Source: CAIZQW01 sp942493055 (GTDB lineage: Bacteria; Verrucomicrobiota; Kiritimatiellia; RFP12; UBA1067). From it: a stretch of 64,000 bases of DNA. The stretch's first letter is position 1. The number at the start of each line of letters is the position of its first letter. Positions 26,081 to 34,451 of this stretch are shown piece by piece. The notes beneath the pieces were generated by a model. It was given only the letters and a program-made list of their open reading frames with translations, did no database searches and was not told the DNA's origin. The DNA lies in contig OW818680.1 in assembly GCA_942493055.1 (NCBI GenBank), positions 5,456,001 through 5,520,000 of the forward strand, given 5' to 3'. The translations under genes and the position numbers were made by a program.

Positions 26081-28006
26081 ATGGCACAACCTTTGTTAGA
26101 TGCGTTGGATGGATGGAACAGTGTAAAGAGCTCTGAACTGTATGGAGTCGCTTCTTGGAGTCAGGGATATTTCAATGTGACCGATGATGGTCATGTTGCT
26201 GTAAACTTGAAGAATGCCAAGGGCTCGGTGAGCGTGAAACTCACGGATATCGTTTCCGGAATCGAAGATCGTGGCATTGGCTTGCCGCTCTTGCTGCGCT
26301 TCAGCGATCTGCTGGGGGATCGGATTCGGCGCATCAACGAATGCTTTGCAAAGGCCATCGCCGACTATAATTATCAGAACGACTATCGGGGCGTCTTCCC
26401 GATCAAGGTCAATCAGCAGCAGCAGGCGGTTCATGATGTGGTCACCTTTGGTGCGCCCTATCATCATGGTCTTGAGGCGGGTTCCAAGGCGGAACTGATT
26501 GCCGCACTGGCGTACATGCGTGACCCCTTAGCCTATCTGGTCTGCAATGGCTACAAAGATTCCGAATTCATTGATCTTGCGCTCTCCTCTACAAAGATGG
26601 GCCTTCAGACGATTATTGTCTTGGAGTCTGTCGATGAACTGGCGCTCATCTTGAAACTAGCCGAGCAGTTGAAGGTCCGTCCGCGCATTGGCGTCCGCGT
26701 GAAGCTCTCCAGCCGCGTGGGGGGCAAGTGGTCTGAATCCGGCGGCGAACGGAGCGTCTTCGGACTCACGCCGGCAGAGGTGATCGATGTGGTGGACATC
26801 CTGCGTGAGAAGGGGATGCTGGACTGTCTGGAGATGCTGCACTACCATCTGGGGTCCCAAGTGCCGAACATCCGAGAAATCCGTGACACGGTCAAGGAGG
26901 CCGCCCGGTTCTATGTCGGACTTGTGAAAGAGGGCGCCAAGATGGGGCTCTTCGACATCGGCGGCGGCCTTGCGATCGACTATGATGGCTCGCACACGAG
27001 CTTTTCGAGTAGCGCCAACTATGATATCTCCGAGTATTGCGCAGACGTGATCGAAGGCATCATGAATGCCTGCAACGAAGACCAGATCCCGCACCCGCTG
27101 ATTATCAGTGAGTCCGGGCGTGCGCTCATCGGCTATTACTCCGTGCTGCTGATTAATGTTCTGAATACCGCGGTGTATGAGGAGAAGGATCCCCCGGAGA
27201 TGGGCGAGGAGACGCGTCCGGAAGCCTTGGATAACATGTTTTATGTCTCCAAGACCTTGAGCCAGAAAAATATCCAGGAATCCTTCAATGACGTGCTCTA
27301 TTATCGTGAGGAGATCCAGAAGGCCTTTAAGCATGGCGACATCACGTTGCGTCAGCACGCTGCCGCGGATTGCTTGTTCTGGTATATCCTGACGCGCATT
27401 CGTGAATTGGCGCAGGGACTCAAGTCGCTTCCGCAAAGCTTGGCCGGACTGGATGCGCTTTTGGCAGATGTGTACTACTGCAATTTCAGCGTCTTCCAGT
27501 CGCTGCCAGACGCCTGGGCGATTGAGCAGCTCTTCCCCATCATGCCGATCCATCGGCTGTGCGAAAAGCCTACGCGCAACGCCTGCATTTCGGATATTAC
27601 GTGCGATTGCGACGGACGTATCAATCGCTTTATTGACCAGCACGACGTGAACCAAGTGCTGCCGGTTCACCCCTTCTACAAGGGGCAGCCCTATATGCTG
27701 GCGGCCTTCTTAGTCGGCGCATACCAGGAGACGCTCGGTGACCTGCATAACTTGTTTGGTGACACCAACGTGGTGAGCGTGCGCGTGGACGAAGATGGCG
27801 ACATCGAGTATGTGCAGCAGGTCAGCGGCGACTCGGTCGGCGATGTGCTGAGTTACGTCGAGTATCGTCCGGAGCGTCTGATTGAGCAGTTCCGGGCAAC
27901 AGCGGAGGATGCTGTGAAGCAGAAGCGGATCACGCCTGCTGAACGCCGCGAGATTGTCGCCGCCTATGAAAACGGCATGCGCGGCTATACCTATTTCGAA
28001 GAATAA
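26081..28006 (+). CDS. speA: Biosynthetic arginine decarboxylase
   Basis: 641 aa from the ATG at 26081, which has GGAGG 9 nt upstream; an upstream in-frame start at 26030 lacks support. The length fits the SpeA family (630-660). The PLP lysine lies in 'GVFPIKVNQQQ' (Lys109), and 'GGGLAIDYDGS' and 'SESGRALIGYYS' are family hallmarks. It converts arginine to agmatine in the cytoplasm, the first step to putrescine. It is first of three polyamine genes in a row, with 44 nt to the next. The enzyme from agmatine to putrescine is not in the window. Confidence 0.95.
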   Translation: MAQPLLDALDGWNSVKSSELYGVASWSQGYFNVTDDGHVAVNLKNAKGSVSVKLTDIVSGIEDRGIGLPLLLRFSDLLGDRIRRINECFAKAIADYNYQNDYRGVFPIKVNQQQQAVHDVVTFGAPYHHGLEAGSKAELIAALAYMRDPLAYLVCNGYKDSEFIDLALSSTKMGLQTIIVLESVDELALILKLAEQLKVRPRIGVRVKLSSRVGGKWSESGGERSVFGLTPAEVIDVVDILREKGMLDCLEMLHYHLGSQVPNIREIRDTVKEAARFYVGLVKEGAKMGLFDIGGGLAIDYDGSHTSFSSSANYDISEYCADVIEGIMNACNEDQIPHPLIISESGRALIGYYSVLLINVLNTAVYEEKDPPEMGEETRPEALDNMFYVSKTLSQKNIQESFNDVLYYREEIQKAFKHGDITLRQHAAADCLFWYILTRIRELAQGLKSLPQSLAGLDALLADVYYCNFSVFQSLPDAWAIEQLFPIMPIHRLCEKPTRNACISDITCDCDGRINRFIDQHDVNQVLPVHPFYKGQPYMLAAFLVGAYQETLGDLHNLFGDTNVVSVRVDEDGDIEYVQQVSGDSVGDVLSYVEYRPERLIEQFRATAEDAVKQKRITPAERREIVAAYENGMRGYTYFEE

Positions 28007-28050
28007 TGCGGAGGCAGGCAAGGGATTTGCCTGACCAAAAGGAGAAGATT

Positions 28051-29262
28051 ATGCCCAGAGTCATGATTATCGGTGCAGGGGGTGTGGGTTCGGTCGTGGC
28101 GCATAAATGCGCGCAAGTCCCGGAAGTCTTTTCGGAAATTATTTTGGCCTCCCGTACAAAAGCGAAGTGCGATGCGCTCGCGACGGCGATGAAGGCCAAG
28201 GTCCCTGTCACCACGTTTTCCGTGGATGCGGACAATGTGCCGCAACTGACAAAGTTGCTCAAAAAGACCAAGCCGCAGTTAGTCATCAATGTCGCCTTGC
28301 CGTATCAGGACCTGCACATCATGGACGCCTGCCTTGCGGCTGGCGTGAACTATCTGGACACGGCCAACTATGAGCCGCTCGACACCGCCAAGTTTGAATA
28401 CAAGTGGCAGTGGGCGTATCAGGAACGCTTCCAGAAGGCAGGGCTCATGGCGTTGCTGGGCTCGGGCTTTGACCCGGGCGTGACGAGCGTCTTTACCACC
28501 TACCTGCAAAAACATGTCGTTCCCAAGATCAAGGAGATCGACATCATCGATTGCAATGCAGGCAGCCATGGCTTGCCCTTCGCAACGAATTTCAGCCCGG
28601 AGATCAATATCCGCGAAATCACAGCCAAGGGACGCTATTGGAAGAAGGGCAAATGGATGGAGACGCCTCCGCTCTCCGTGAAGAAGCCCTTTGTGATGCC
28701 GGACAAGCTGGGCAAACTCAACATGTATCTGCTCTATCACGAAGAACTGGAGTCGATCGGGACGCATATTAAAGGCCTGGAGCAGGCGCGCTTCTGGATG
28801 AGTTTCTCGGATAACTATCTGAAGCATCTGGATGTCATCCGAAACATCGGCATGGACCGGATTGATCCGGTTCGCTTTAATGGCGTCGATATTGTCCCCA
28901 TTCAGTTTTTGGCCAAGATGCTCCCGGACCCTGCTTCGCTCGGGCCGCTCACAAAAGGAAAGACCTGCATTGGAGTCCAAGCTTACGGCAAAGATGCCAA
29001 GGGCAAGGAAAAGGTGGCATTCGTCTACAACGTCTGCGACCATCAGGAGTGTTACCGCGAAGTCAAGTCCCAGGCCATCTCCTACACGACAGGCGTCCCC
29101 GCCATGATCGGCGCGATGATGATGTTGACCGGCAAGTGGACCGGGCAGGGGGTCTTCAATATGGAGCAGTTTGACCCTGATCCCTTCATGGACGCCCTGA
29201 ATCAGCATGGCTTGCCCTGGAAGGTGCTCAAGAAGCGCGTGTTTACGTCCCCCATTAAATAA
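28051..29262 (+). CDS. Carboxynorspermidine synthase (carboxyspermidine dehydrogenase), saccharopine dehydrogenase family
   Basis: 403 aa from the ATG at 28051 (AGGAGA upstream). The N-terminal Rossmann motif 'VMIIGAGGVGSVVAHKCA' binds NADPH; 'LPYQDLHIMDACLAAGVNYLDTANYE' and 'LLGSGFDPGVTSVF' are typical of the LYS1-like family. The family condenses aspartate beta-semialdehyde with putrescine or diaminopropane to give carboxyspermidine or carboxynorspermidine. Its position between speA and the matching decarboxylase supports this role over lysine metabolism. The gap to the next gene is 12 nt. Confidence 0.93.
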   Translation: MPRVMIIGAGGVGSVVAHKCAQVPEVFSEIILASRTKAKCDALATAMKAKVPVTTFSVDADNVPQLTKLLKKTKPQLVINVALPYQDLHIMDACLAAGVNYLDTANYEPLDTAKFEYKWQWAYQERFQKAGLMALLGSGFDPGVTSVFTTYLQKHVVPKIKEIDIIDCNAGSHGLPFATNFSPEINIREITAKGRYWKKGKWMETPPLSVKKPFVMPDKLGKLNMYLLYHEELESIGTHIKGLEQARFWMSFSDNYLKHLDVIRNIGMDRIDPVRFNGVDIVPIQFLAKMLPDPASLGPLTKGKTCIGVQAYGKDAKGKEKVAFVYNVCDHQECYREVKSQAISYTTGVPAMIGAMMMLTGKWTGQGVFNMEQFDPDPFMDALNQHGLPWKVLKKRVFTSPIK

Positions 29263-29274
29263 CAGGGAGGTGTC

Positions 29275-30441
29275 ATGATCCCGACTCCCTCCTTTATTGT
29301 TGACTGTTCCGCAATCGAGCGGAATATGCGCGTGCTTGCGGATGTGAAGCAGCGGACCGGGTGTCAGATCGTGCTGGCCCTCAAGGCCTTCTCGACCTTC
29401 AGTCTCTTTCCAATGATGCGTAAAACCTTGGATGGCTGCTGCGCCAGCTCCGTGGATGAAGCACGTCTGGGATGCGAGGAGTTTGGTGGAGAGATCCATG
29501 CCTTTGCCGCTGCGTTTTCCGAGTCGGAGATGCGCGAACTCGTCAAGCACATTGACCACATCACGCTCAATTCGTTTGCTCAGCTCGACATGTTCCGGCG
29601 CATTGAGAAGCCCCGCGACATCACAATAGGCTTGCGCATCAATCCTGAACACTCCGAAGGCCACACGGAGATTTATGATCCGTGCGCACGCAAGTCGCGC
29701 CTGGGCATTCGCCGCGCCGCGTTCGCAGGTCAATCGCTTGAAGGGGTGACAGGCTTTCATTGTCATAACCTCTGCGAGCAGAATGCGGAGCCTTTTGCTC
29801 GGACGGTCGAGGCGATTGAAGCGAAGTTCGGGGATCTGTTGCCGCAGCTGTCATGGATGAACTTTGGTGGCGGACATCACATCACGCGCGAGGATTATCA
29901 TGTCGACATGCTCTGCGAGACTATCCTGGCGTTTCGCGCCCGTCATCCGAATATCAAGACAATCTACCTGGAGCCGGGCGAAGCCTGTGCGCTCAATGCA
30001 GGGACCTTGGTCGCAACAGTCTTGGATGTCGTAGAAAACGAATTGCCGATCGCGGTGCTCGATGCTTCCTGCGCCTGCCATACGCCGGACGTGATGGAGA
30101 TGCCCTATCGTCCGCGGCTCTTCCGTGACGAACAGTGGAACGGTGAAGCGAATCCCTCGGCCCATGCGGATTGCGGCGGCGAGGTTGGCGAAAAGCCCTA
30201 CACAGTCCGTCTTGCAGGCGCATCATGTCTGGCCGGAGATGTTTTTGGTGACTGGTCCTTTGATACGCCTGTCAAGACCGGGGACCGCATTATTTTTGAA
30301 GATATGGCCCATTACACGATGGTGAAGACCAACACCTTTAATGGCATCCGCCTGCCGAATATTGCGCTGCGTGAAACAACGGGGCAGCTTCGGATCGTCA
30401 AGACATTCGGATACGAAGATTTTAAGAGCCGGCTTGGATAA
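29275..30441 (+). CDS. nspC: Carboxynorspermidine/carboxyspermidine decarboxylase
   Basis: 388 aa with GGGAGG just upstream of the ATG. A fold III PLP decarboxylase with the cofactor lysine in 'LALKAFSTF' (Lys37), 'GFHCHNLCEQN', the glycine-rich 'WMNFGGGHHITR', and the cysteine motif 'CHTPDVMEMPYRP'. It removes CO2 from carboxy(nor)spermidine to give (nor)spermidine, the last step of the pathway opened by the two genes before it. The length matches the family. The next gene begins almost at once, but it is of an unrelated type and may use read-through. Confidence 0.94.
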   Translation: MIPTPSFIVDCSAIERNMRVLADVKQRTGCQIVLALKAFSTFSLFPMMRKTLDGCCASSVDEARLGCEEFGGEIHAFAAAFSESEMRELVKHIDHITLNSFAQLDMFRRIEKPRDITIGLRINPEHSEGHTEIYDPCARKSRLGIRRAAFAGQSLEGVTGFHCHNLCEQNAEPFARTVEAIEAKFGDLLPQLSWMNFGGGHHITREDYHVDMLCETILAFRARHPNIKTIYLEPGEACALNAGTLVATVLDVVENELPIAVLDASCACHTPDVMEMPYRPRLFRDEQWNGEANPSAHADCGGEVGEKPYTVRLAGASCLAGDVFGDWSFDTPVKTGDRIIFEDMAHYTMVKTNTFNGIRLPNIALRETTGQLRIVKTFGYEDFKSRLG

Positions 30442-30454
30442 GGGGATGTTTGAA

Positions 30455-30564
30455 ATGGGACTTATGGGACTAATGCGACGAATGGGACGTATGTCACTGT
30501 CACATCGCAGGCTCATGTCAATGGCCATAGGTCCCATAAGTCTCATTTGTCTCATACGTCCCAT
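30455..30564. repeat. Inverted array of 9-nt units, translated as the N-terminus of the next gene
   Basis: The left arm has four units of the type ATGGGACTT/ATGGGACGT (30455-30490). The right arm has the same unit in reverse complement four times (aggtcccat, aagtctcat, ttgtctcat, acgtcccat; 30529-30564). The repeat lies inside the coding frame, and its right arm supplies the hydrophobic signal segment 'GPISLICLIRPILLI'. Confidence 0.85.
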
Positions 30565-33178
30565 TCTCCTCATCGCGCTCATCGCCACCAGCCTCTTAGC
30601 CGCGCCGCAGGAACCTGTGACGGTGTCGTTTCTGGGCGGGTATGACCCGGACACGCCAGAGGGGCCTGTGACGCGACAGATCTTGAAGCTGACGCAGCAG
30701 GAGCCGCAGTTGAATCCGCAGAAGTGGGGCGGACTCGTTCTTCCCGGCGGCGGCGGCCGTGCGCCCTTCATGCTGTCGCTGGCCGGCGGCACCTCGCCCG
30801 ATGTCTATTTTTGCTGGTTTCATATCATGTGCCATGATATTGAGCAGGGCTTTATCTATCCGCTCAACGAATGGATTGGCGAGGATCTCAATGGCGATGG
30901 ACAGATCAATGACAGTGAGGCCAAGTGGCCTGGCTGGAAGGATGTCCCGCCGCTCTGGCGCCAGGTGGCCACAAAGAACGGCAAAGTGTATGGGGTGCCC
31001 ATGGCAGGCACCTGGTATTACGGGATCATCTATCGCAAGGACTTGGTTCAGCAGGCAGGGCTTGATCCGGAGAAGACGCCCGAGACCTGGGATGAGTTTT
31101 ATAAATGGTGCCAGCAACTGACCTTTCCGCGTCGTCAGGTCTCAGGTGCGAAGGTTCAGCGCGGCCAGCGGGCGTTTGGGCTGGAGTGCCGTCCCTGGGG
31201 CTGGCTTCCCTGGATGCAGGCTGCCGGCGGTTCGCCGATTGTGAATATCCGCGTCTCCCCGACAACCGGCAAGGCCTATCACTTCAGCATGGAAGAGATT
31301 GCTTTCCGTGCCCCTGACACGGGTGAAGATCTTTCGAAGGTCGAGGGGAGATGGCAGGCCAATTTCGATTCACCTGAAGCGGTTGAATCCGCCCGCTTTC
31401 TCCATCGGCTCGTCTGGGCGCCCTGGATACGCGATCCTGTGACGCAGGAGATCATCAATCTCACCGACCTTGATGTGGCTGCCGGGTGCGTGACGCGCAA
31501 GGATGGGCGTGAGATTGAGTTTGTCGATGCTGACGTGATCAAGGGGGCGACACGCCCGTTGCCGCGCATGACAACTGAGCTGCCGCAACTCTTTGCGCAA
31601 GGCGAAGTCGTCGCGCTCTTTGCAGGTCTGGACCTGGTTGAAATCCTGACCCGCGAAGCGAATTTGCCGCCGGAGATGATTGGCATCATGCCCTTCCCTG
31701 CTGCTAGGCCCGGCATGAAGCCTGTGTTCCAGGCGCATAAACATTTTTACAGCATGACCGAAGGTGTGGGGCGTCGTCCCAAGGCAGAGCGCGATCTGAT
31801 CTGGAAATGCGTGCAACAACTGGCCTCCAACGAGCTGAATGACGAGTCGATCCGGCAGAAGGTCCTTGAGGGCTATGCCCGCTGGTGCACGCCCGCGGAT
31901 CTGACACGCTTAGGGCTCGGGGAGTATCTGAGCGAGGTCCCGTTGCGTATCCGTCAAAACTACGACGGTATAGAGCGCGGCACGATCCTGGCCCGCACAG
32001 AGCCCTTTGCCGGTTTTTGGCAGGCGGTGTCTGATCTTATCGACCGTCGCTTTCTCGGGCTTTTGCTTGCTGAGGGAGGCGAGCAGTTTGATTATGTCTC
32101 GGCGTTGCAGGGTATCAATGCAGATGCGAACAGGGGGCTCATGTTCCGTGTGCCTGAAAAACATCTGGAGCGTCAGCGCCCCCTGGCGCGTGTGATCTTC
32201 GGGGTTGTCCTGATTGCCTTGCTCATCTGCGGGGGAATGATGTGGAAGGCCGCGCGGGCCGCCAGTCTGGCGCAACAAGCGGATGCAAACTGGAAGGGGC
32301 CATCCATGGGGTGGTCGCCCTGGATCATGATCATCCCGGCTGTCGTCTCCATTGCGCTGTGGAGTTACTACCCTTTGTTGCGGGGCGCGGTGATGGCCTT
32401 TCAGAATTATAAGATTGTCGGTGAGACGCAATGGGTCGGACTGGATAACTTCATCCTGGTGGTGACGGATTTCAACTTCTGGGCTTCCTGGGGCAGGACC
32501 CTCAAATACGTGGGGCTGACCATCATATTGGGGTTTATAAGTCCCATTCTACTGGCGGTGATGCTCTCTGAAATTCCGCGCGGAAAGATCTTTTTCAGGA
32601 CGCTCTACTTCCTGCCGCACCTGACCAGTGCGCTGGTGATCGCACTGCTCTGGAAGATGATGTACGACCCCACGGAAAACGGAATGTTCAATCAACTGCT
32701 GGCTCTCTTCGGTATAGCGCGCCAGACATGGCTGCAAAGCCAGTCCCTGGCCATGGTCTGCTGCATCCTGCCCGGCGTATGGGCTGGCGCGGGCATGGCG
32801 AGTCTCATTTATGTGGCGGCGCTCCAAGCGCTCCCCCCGGACTATTATGAGTCTGCGGCTATTGACGGCGCAGGGATCTTCAGCCGCTTCCGTCATATCA
32901 CCTATCCGCAGCTGCTGCCCCTGATGGTCATTAACTTTGTTGGCGCGTTTATCACAGCCTTTCAGGGCATGGGCAGCATTTTCCTGCTGACGTTTGGCGG
33001 TCCAGGGGACACCACGAATGTGCTCAGCCTGGCCATTTGGAAAGAGGCCTATAACAACTTGCGCTTTAGCACGGCGACCACGATGGCGTGGTTTTTGGGC
33101 GTCACATTGGTCAGCTTCACCTACCTCCAGATTCGAATTCTGCGCAAGGTCGAATTCCGTCGCGCAAACACAAACTGA
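30455..33178 (+). CDS. Fused ABC-type sugar-binding protein and MalF-like permease
   Basis: 907 aa from the ATG at 30455 (AGGGG 9 nt upstream); other in-frame ATGs at 30446 and further down are possible. A hydrophobic signal or anchor (about 20-45) is followed by a solute-binding domain (about 48-550, 'VTVSFLGGYDPDTPEGPV', 'GKVYGVPMAGTWYYGIIYRKD'). A membrane segment near 578-598 joins a MalF-type permease domain (about 620-905) with the EAA-loop motif 'ESAAIDGAGIFSRF' that contacts the ATPase. Such importers take up oligosaccharides. The fusion of binding protein and permease is unusual, and no ATPase or second permease gene lies nearby. The N-terminus is encoded by a repeat. Confidence 0.85.
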   Translation: MGLMGLMRRMGRMSLSHRRLMSMAIGPISLICLIRPILLIALIATSLLAAPQEPVTVSFLGGYDPDTPEGPVTRQILKLTQQEPQLNPQKWGGLVLPGGGGRAPFMLSLAGGTSPDVYFCWFHIMCHDIEQGFIYPLNEWIGEDLNGDGQINDSEAKWPGWKDVPPLWRQVATKNGKVYGVPMAGTWYYGIIYRKDLVQQAGLDPEKTPETWDEFYKWCQQLTFPRRQVSGAKVQRGQRAFGLECRPWGWLPWMQAAGGSPIVNIRVSPTTGKAYHFSMEEIAFRAPDTGEDLSKVEGRWQANFDSPEAVESARFLHRLVWAPWIRDPVTQEIINLTDLDVAAGCVTRKDGREIEFVDADVIKGATRPLPRMTTELPQLFAQGEVVALFAGLDLVEILTREANLPPEMIGIMPFPAARPGMKPVFQAHKHFYSMTEGVGRRPKAERDLIWKCVQQLASNELNDESIRQKVLEGYARWCTPADLTRLGLGEYLSEVPLRIRQNYDGIERGTILARTEPFAGFWQAVSDLIDRRFLGLLLAEGGEQFDYVSALQGINADANRGLMFRVPEKHLERQRPLARVIFGVVLIALLICGGMMWKAARAASLAQQADANWKGPSMGWSPWIMIIPAVVSIALWSYYPLLRGAVMAFQNYKIVGETQWVGLDNFILVVTDFNFWASWGRTLKYVGLTIILGFISPILLAVMLSEIPRGKIFFRTLYFLPHLTSALVIALLWKMMYDPTENGMFNQLLALFGIARQTWLQSQSLAMVCCILPGVWAGAGMASLIYVAALQALPPDYYESAAIDGAGIFSRFRHITYPQLLPLMVINFVGAFITAFQGMGSIFLLTFGGPGDTTNVLSLAIWKEAYNNLRFSTATTMAWFLGVTLVSFTYLQIRILRKVEFRRANTN

Positions 33179-33198
33179 AAATTTGGCGATGGTTTGAA

Positions 33199-33228
33199 TT
33201 GACAACGCCCCCCCATTAGAGGCATGAT
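33199..33228 (+). promoter_or_regulatory. Candidate promoter of serC
   Basis: TTGACA-N18-CATGAT, followed by an ~65-nt leader and the ribosome-binding site AAAGGGAG. Confidence 0.5.
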
Positions 33229-33299
33229 ATTCAAATCGTTTTTGGGGGATGAGGCCTAATCCATGGGTGTTGTTCCCCGTAACAACAAAGGGAGTTAAT

Positions 33300-34376
33300 A
33301 TGTCACGTATTTATAATTTTTGCGCAGGTCCGGCTGTGATGCCCGTAGAAGCGCTTCAGGAAGCACAAGCTGATTTAGTAAATTACAAAGGTTCGGGCAT
33401 GTCTGTCATGGAGATGTCCCACCGCGGTAAAGAGTATGATGAGATCCACAACGAAGCCATCGCGAACATCAAGGAGTTGATGGGGCTGAATGATGACTAC
33501 GCTGTGCTCTTCATCCAGGGCGGCGCCAGTTTGCAGTTCGCCATGATTCCGATGAACTTCCTTGGACAAGGCCAGACCGCTGACTATATCAATGCCGGTT
33601 CCTGGGGAACGGCAGCAGTCAAGCAGGCGCGGATCATTGGCAACGTGAACGTCGCAGCCGAATGTCATAAGGATATTCCGACCCGCATGCCGGAACTCAG
33701 CGAGATGAAGTGGACGCCCGGAGCAGCCTACAGCCACCTCACCACCAATGAGACCATCGCCGGTACCCAACTCAAGGATATCCCGGTCACGGGCTCGCCG
33801 CTGATCGCGGATATGTCGTCTGACATCCTCTCGCGTCCCTTGGACTACACCAAGTTCGCGATGACCTACGCAGGCGCCCAGAAGAATCTCGGTCCCTCCG
33901 GTGTCGCGCTGGCAGTCATCCGCAAGGATTTTGCAGCCAAGGGGAATATTGCGCTGCCGACGATGTTGAAGTATCAGACCTTCATCGACGAGAATTCGCT
34001 CTATAACACGCCTCCCTGCTTCAGTATCTACATGCTTTGCCTGACCACGCGCTGGATGAAGAAGATGACGCTCCAGAAGCTCTTCAAGCAGAACCGTGAC
34101 AAGGCGCAGATGTTGTATGACGCCATTGACGCAACAGGCTTCTATCGCGGCACGGCCAAGACGAGCTTCCGCTCGGACATGAACATCACCTTCCGTCTGC
34201 CGACAGAGGAGTTGGAAGAGATCTTCATCAAGCAGGCTTCCGCAGCAGGCATGAAGCAGCTCAAGGGACATCGTTCCGTGGGTGGCATCCGCGCTTCGAT
34301 CTACAATGCCTTCCCGGTGGCCGGCGTCGAAGCGCTCGTCGCCTTCATGAAGGACTTTGAAAAGCGCAACGGTTAA
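33300..34376 (+). CDS. serC: Phosphoserine aminotransferase
   Basis: 358 aa from the ATG at 33300, 6 nt after AAAGGGAG; the upstream in-frame start at 33249 lacks such a site. 'IYNFCAGPAVMPVEAL' at the start, 'FIQGGASLQF', and the PLP lysine in 'YAGAQKNLGPSG' (Lys195) are diagnostic of SerC (class V aminotransferase). It makes 3-phosphoserine from 3-phosphohydroxypyruvate in serine synthesis and also acts in pyridoxine synthesis. The usual length for the family is about 360 aa. It is monocistronic with its own promoter and terminator. Confidence 0.97.
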   Translation: MSRIYNFCAGPAVMPVEALQEAQADLVNYKGSGMSVMEMSHRGKEYDEIHNEAIANIKELMGLNDDYAVLFIQGGASLQFAMIPMNFLGQGQTADYINAGSWGTAAVKQARIIGNVNVAAECHKDIPTRMPELSEMKWTPGAAYSHLTTNETIAGTQLKDIPVTGSPLIADMSSDILSRPLDYTKFAMTYAGAQKNLGPSGVALAVIRKDFAAKGNIALPTMLKYQTFIDENSLYNTPPCFSIYMLCLTTRWMKKMTLQKLFKQNRDKAQMLYDAIDATGFYRGTAKTSFRSDMNITFRLPTEELEEIFIKQASAAGMKQLKGHRSVGGIRASIYNAFPVAGVEALVAFMKDFEKRNG

Positions 34377-34402
34377 TTAAAAGGCTGATAGAGCCTTCAA
34401 GC

Positions 34403-34438
34403 ACAAACCACACGAACTTTCGTGTGGTTTGTTTTTTC
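34403..34438 (+). terminator. Intrinsic terminator of serC
   Basis: A 14-nt perfect inverted repeat (34403-34416 / 34419-34432) with a minimal loop, running into GTTTTTT. It lies just before the next gene, so readthrough or an internal promoter must drive that gene. Confidence 0.9.
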
Positions 34439-34451
34439 CAAGGAGTTCGCA

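Noticed and set aside
28279..29766. 495-aa open frame on the minus strand
   Set aside because: It is antisense to the two well-identified polyamine genes and is a codon-bias shadow.
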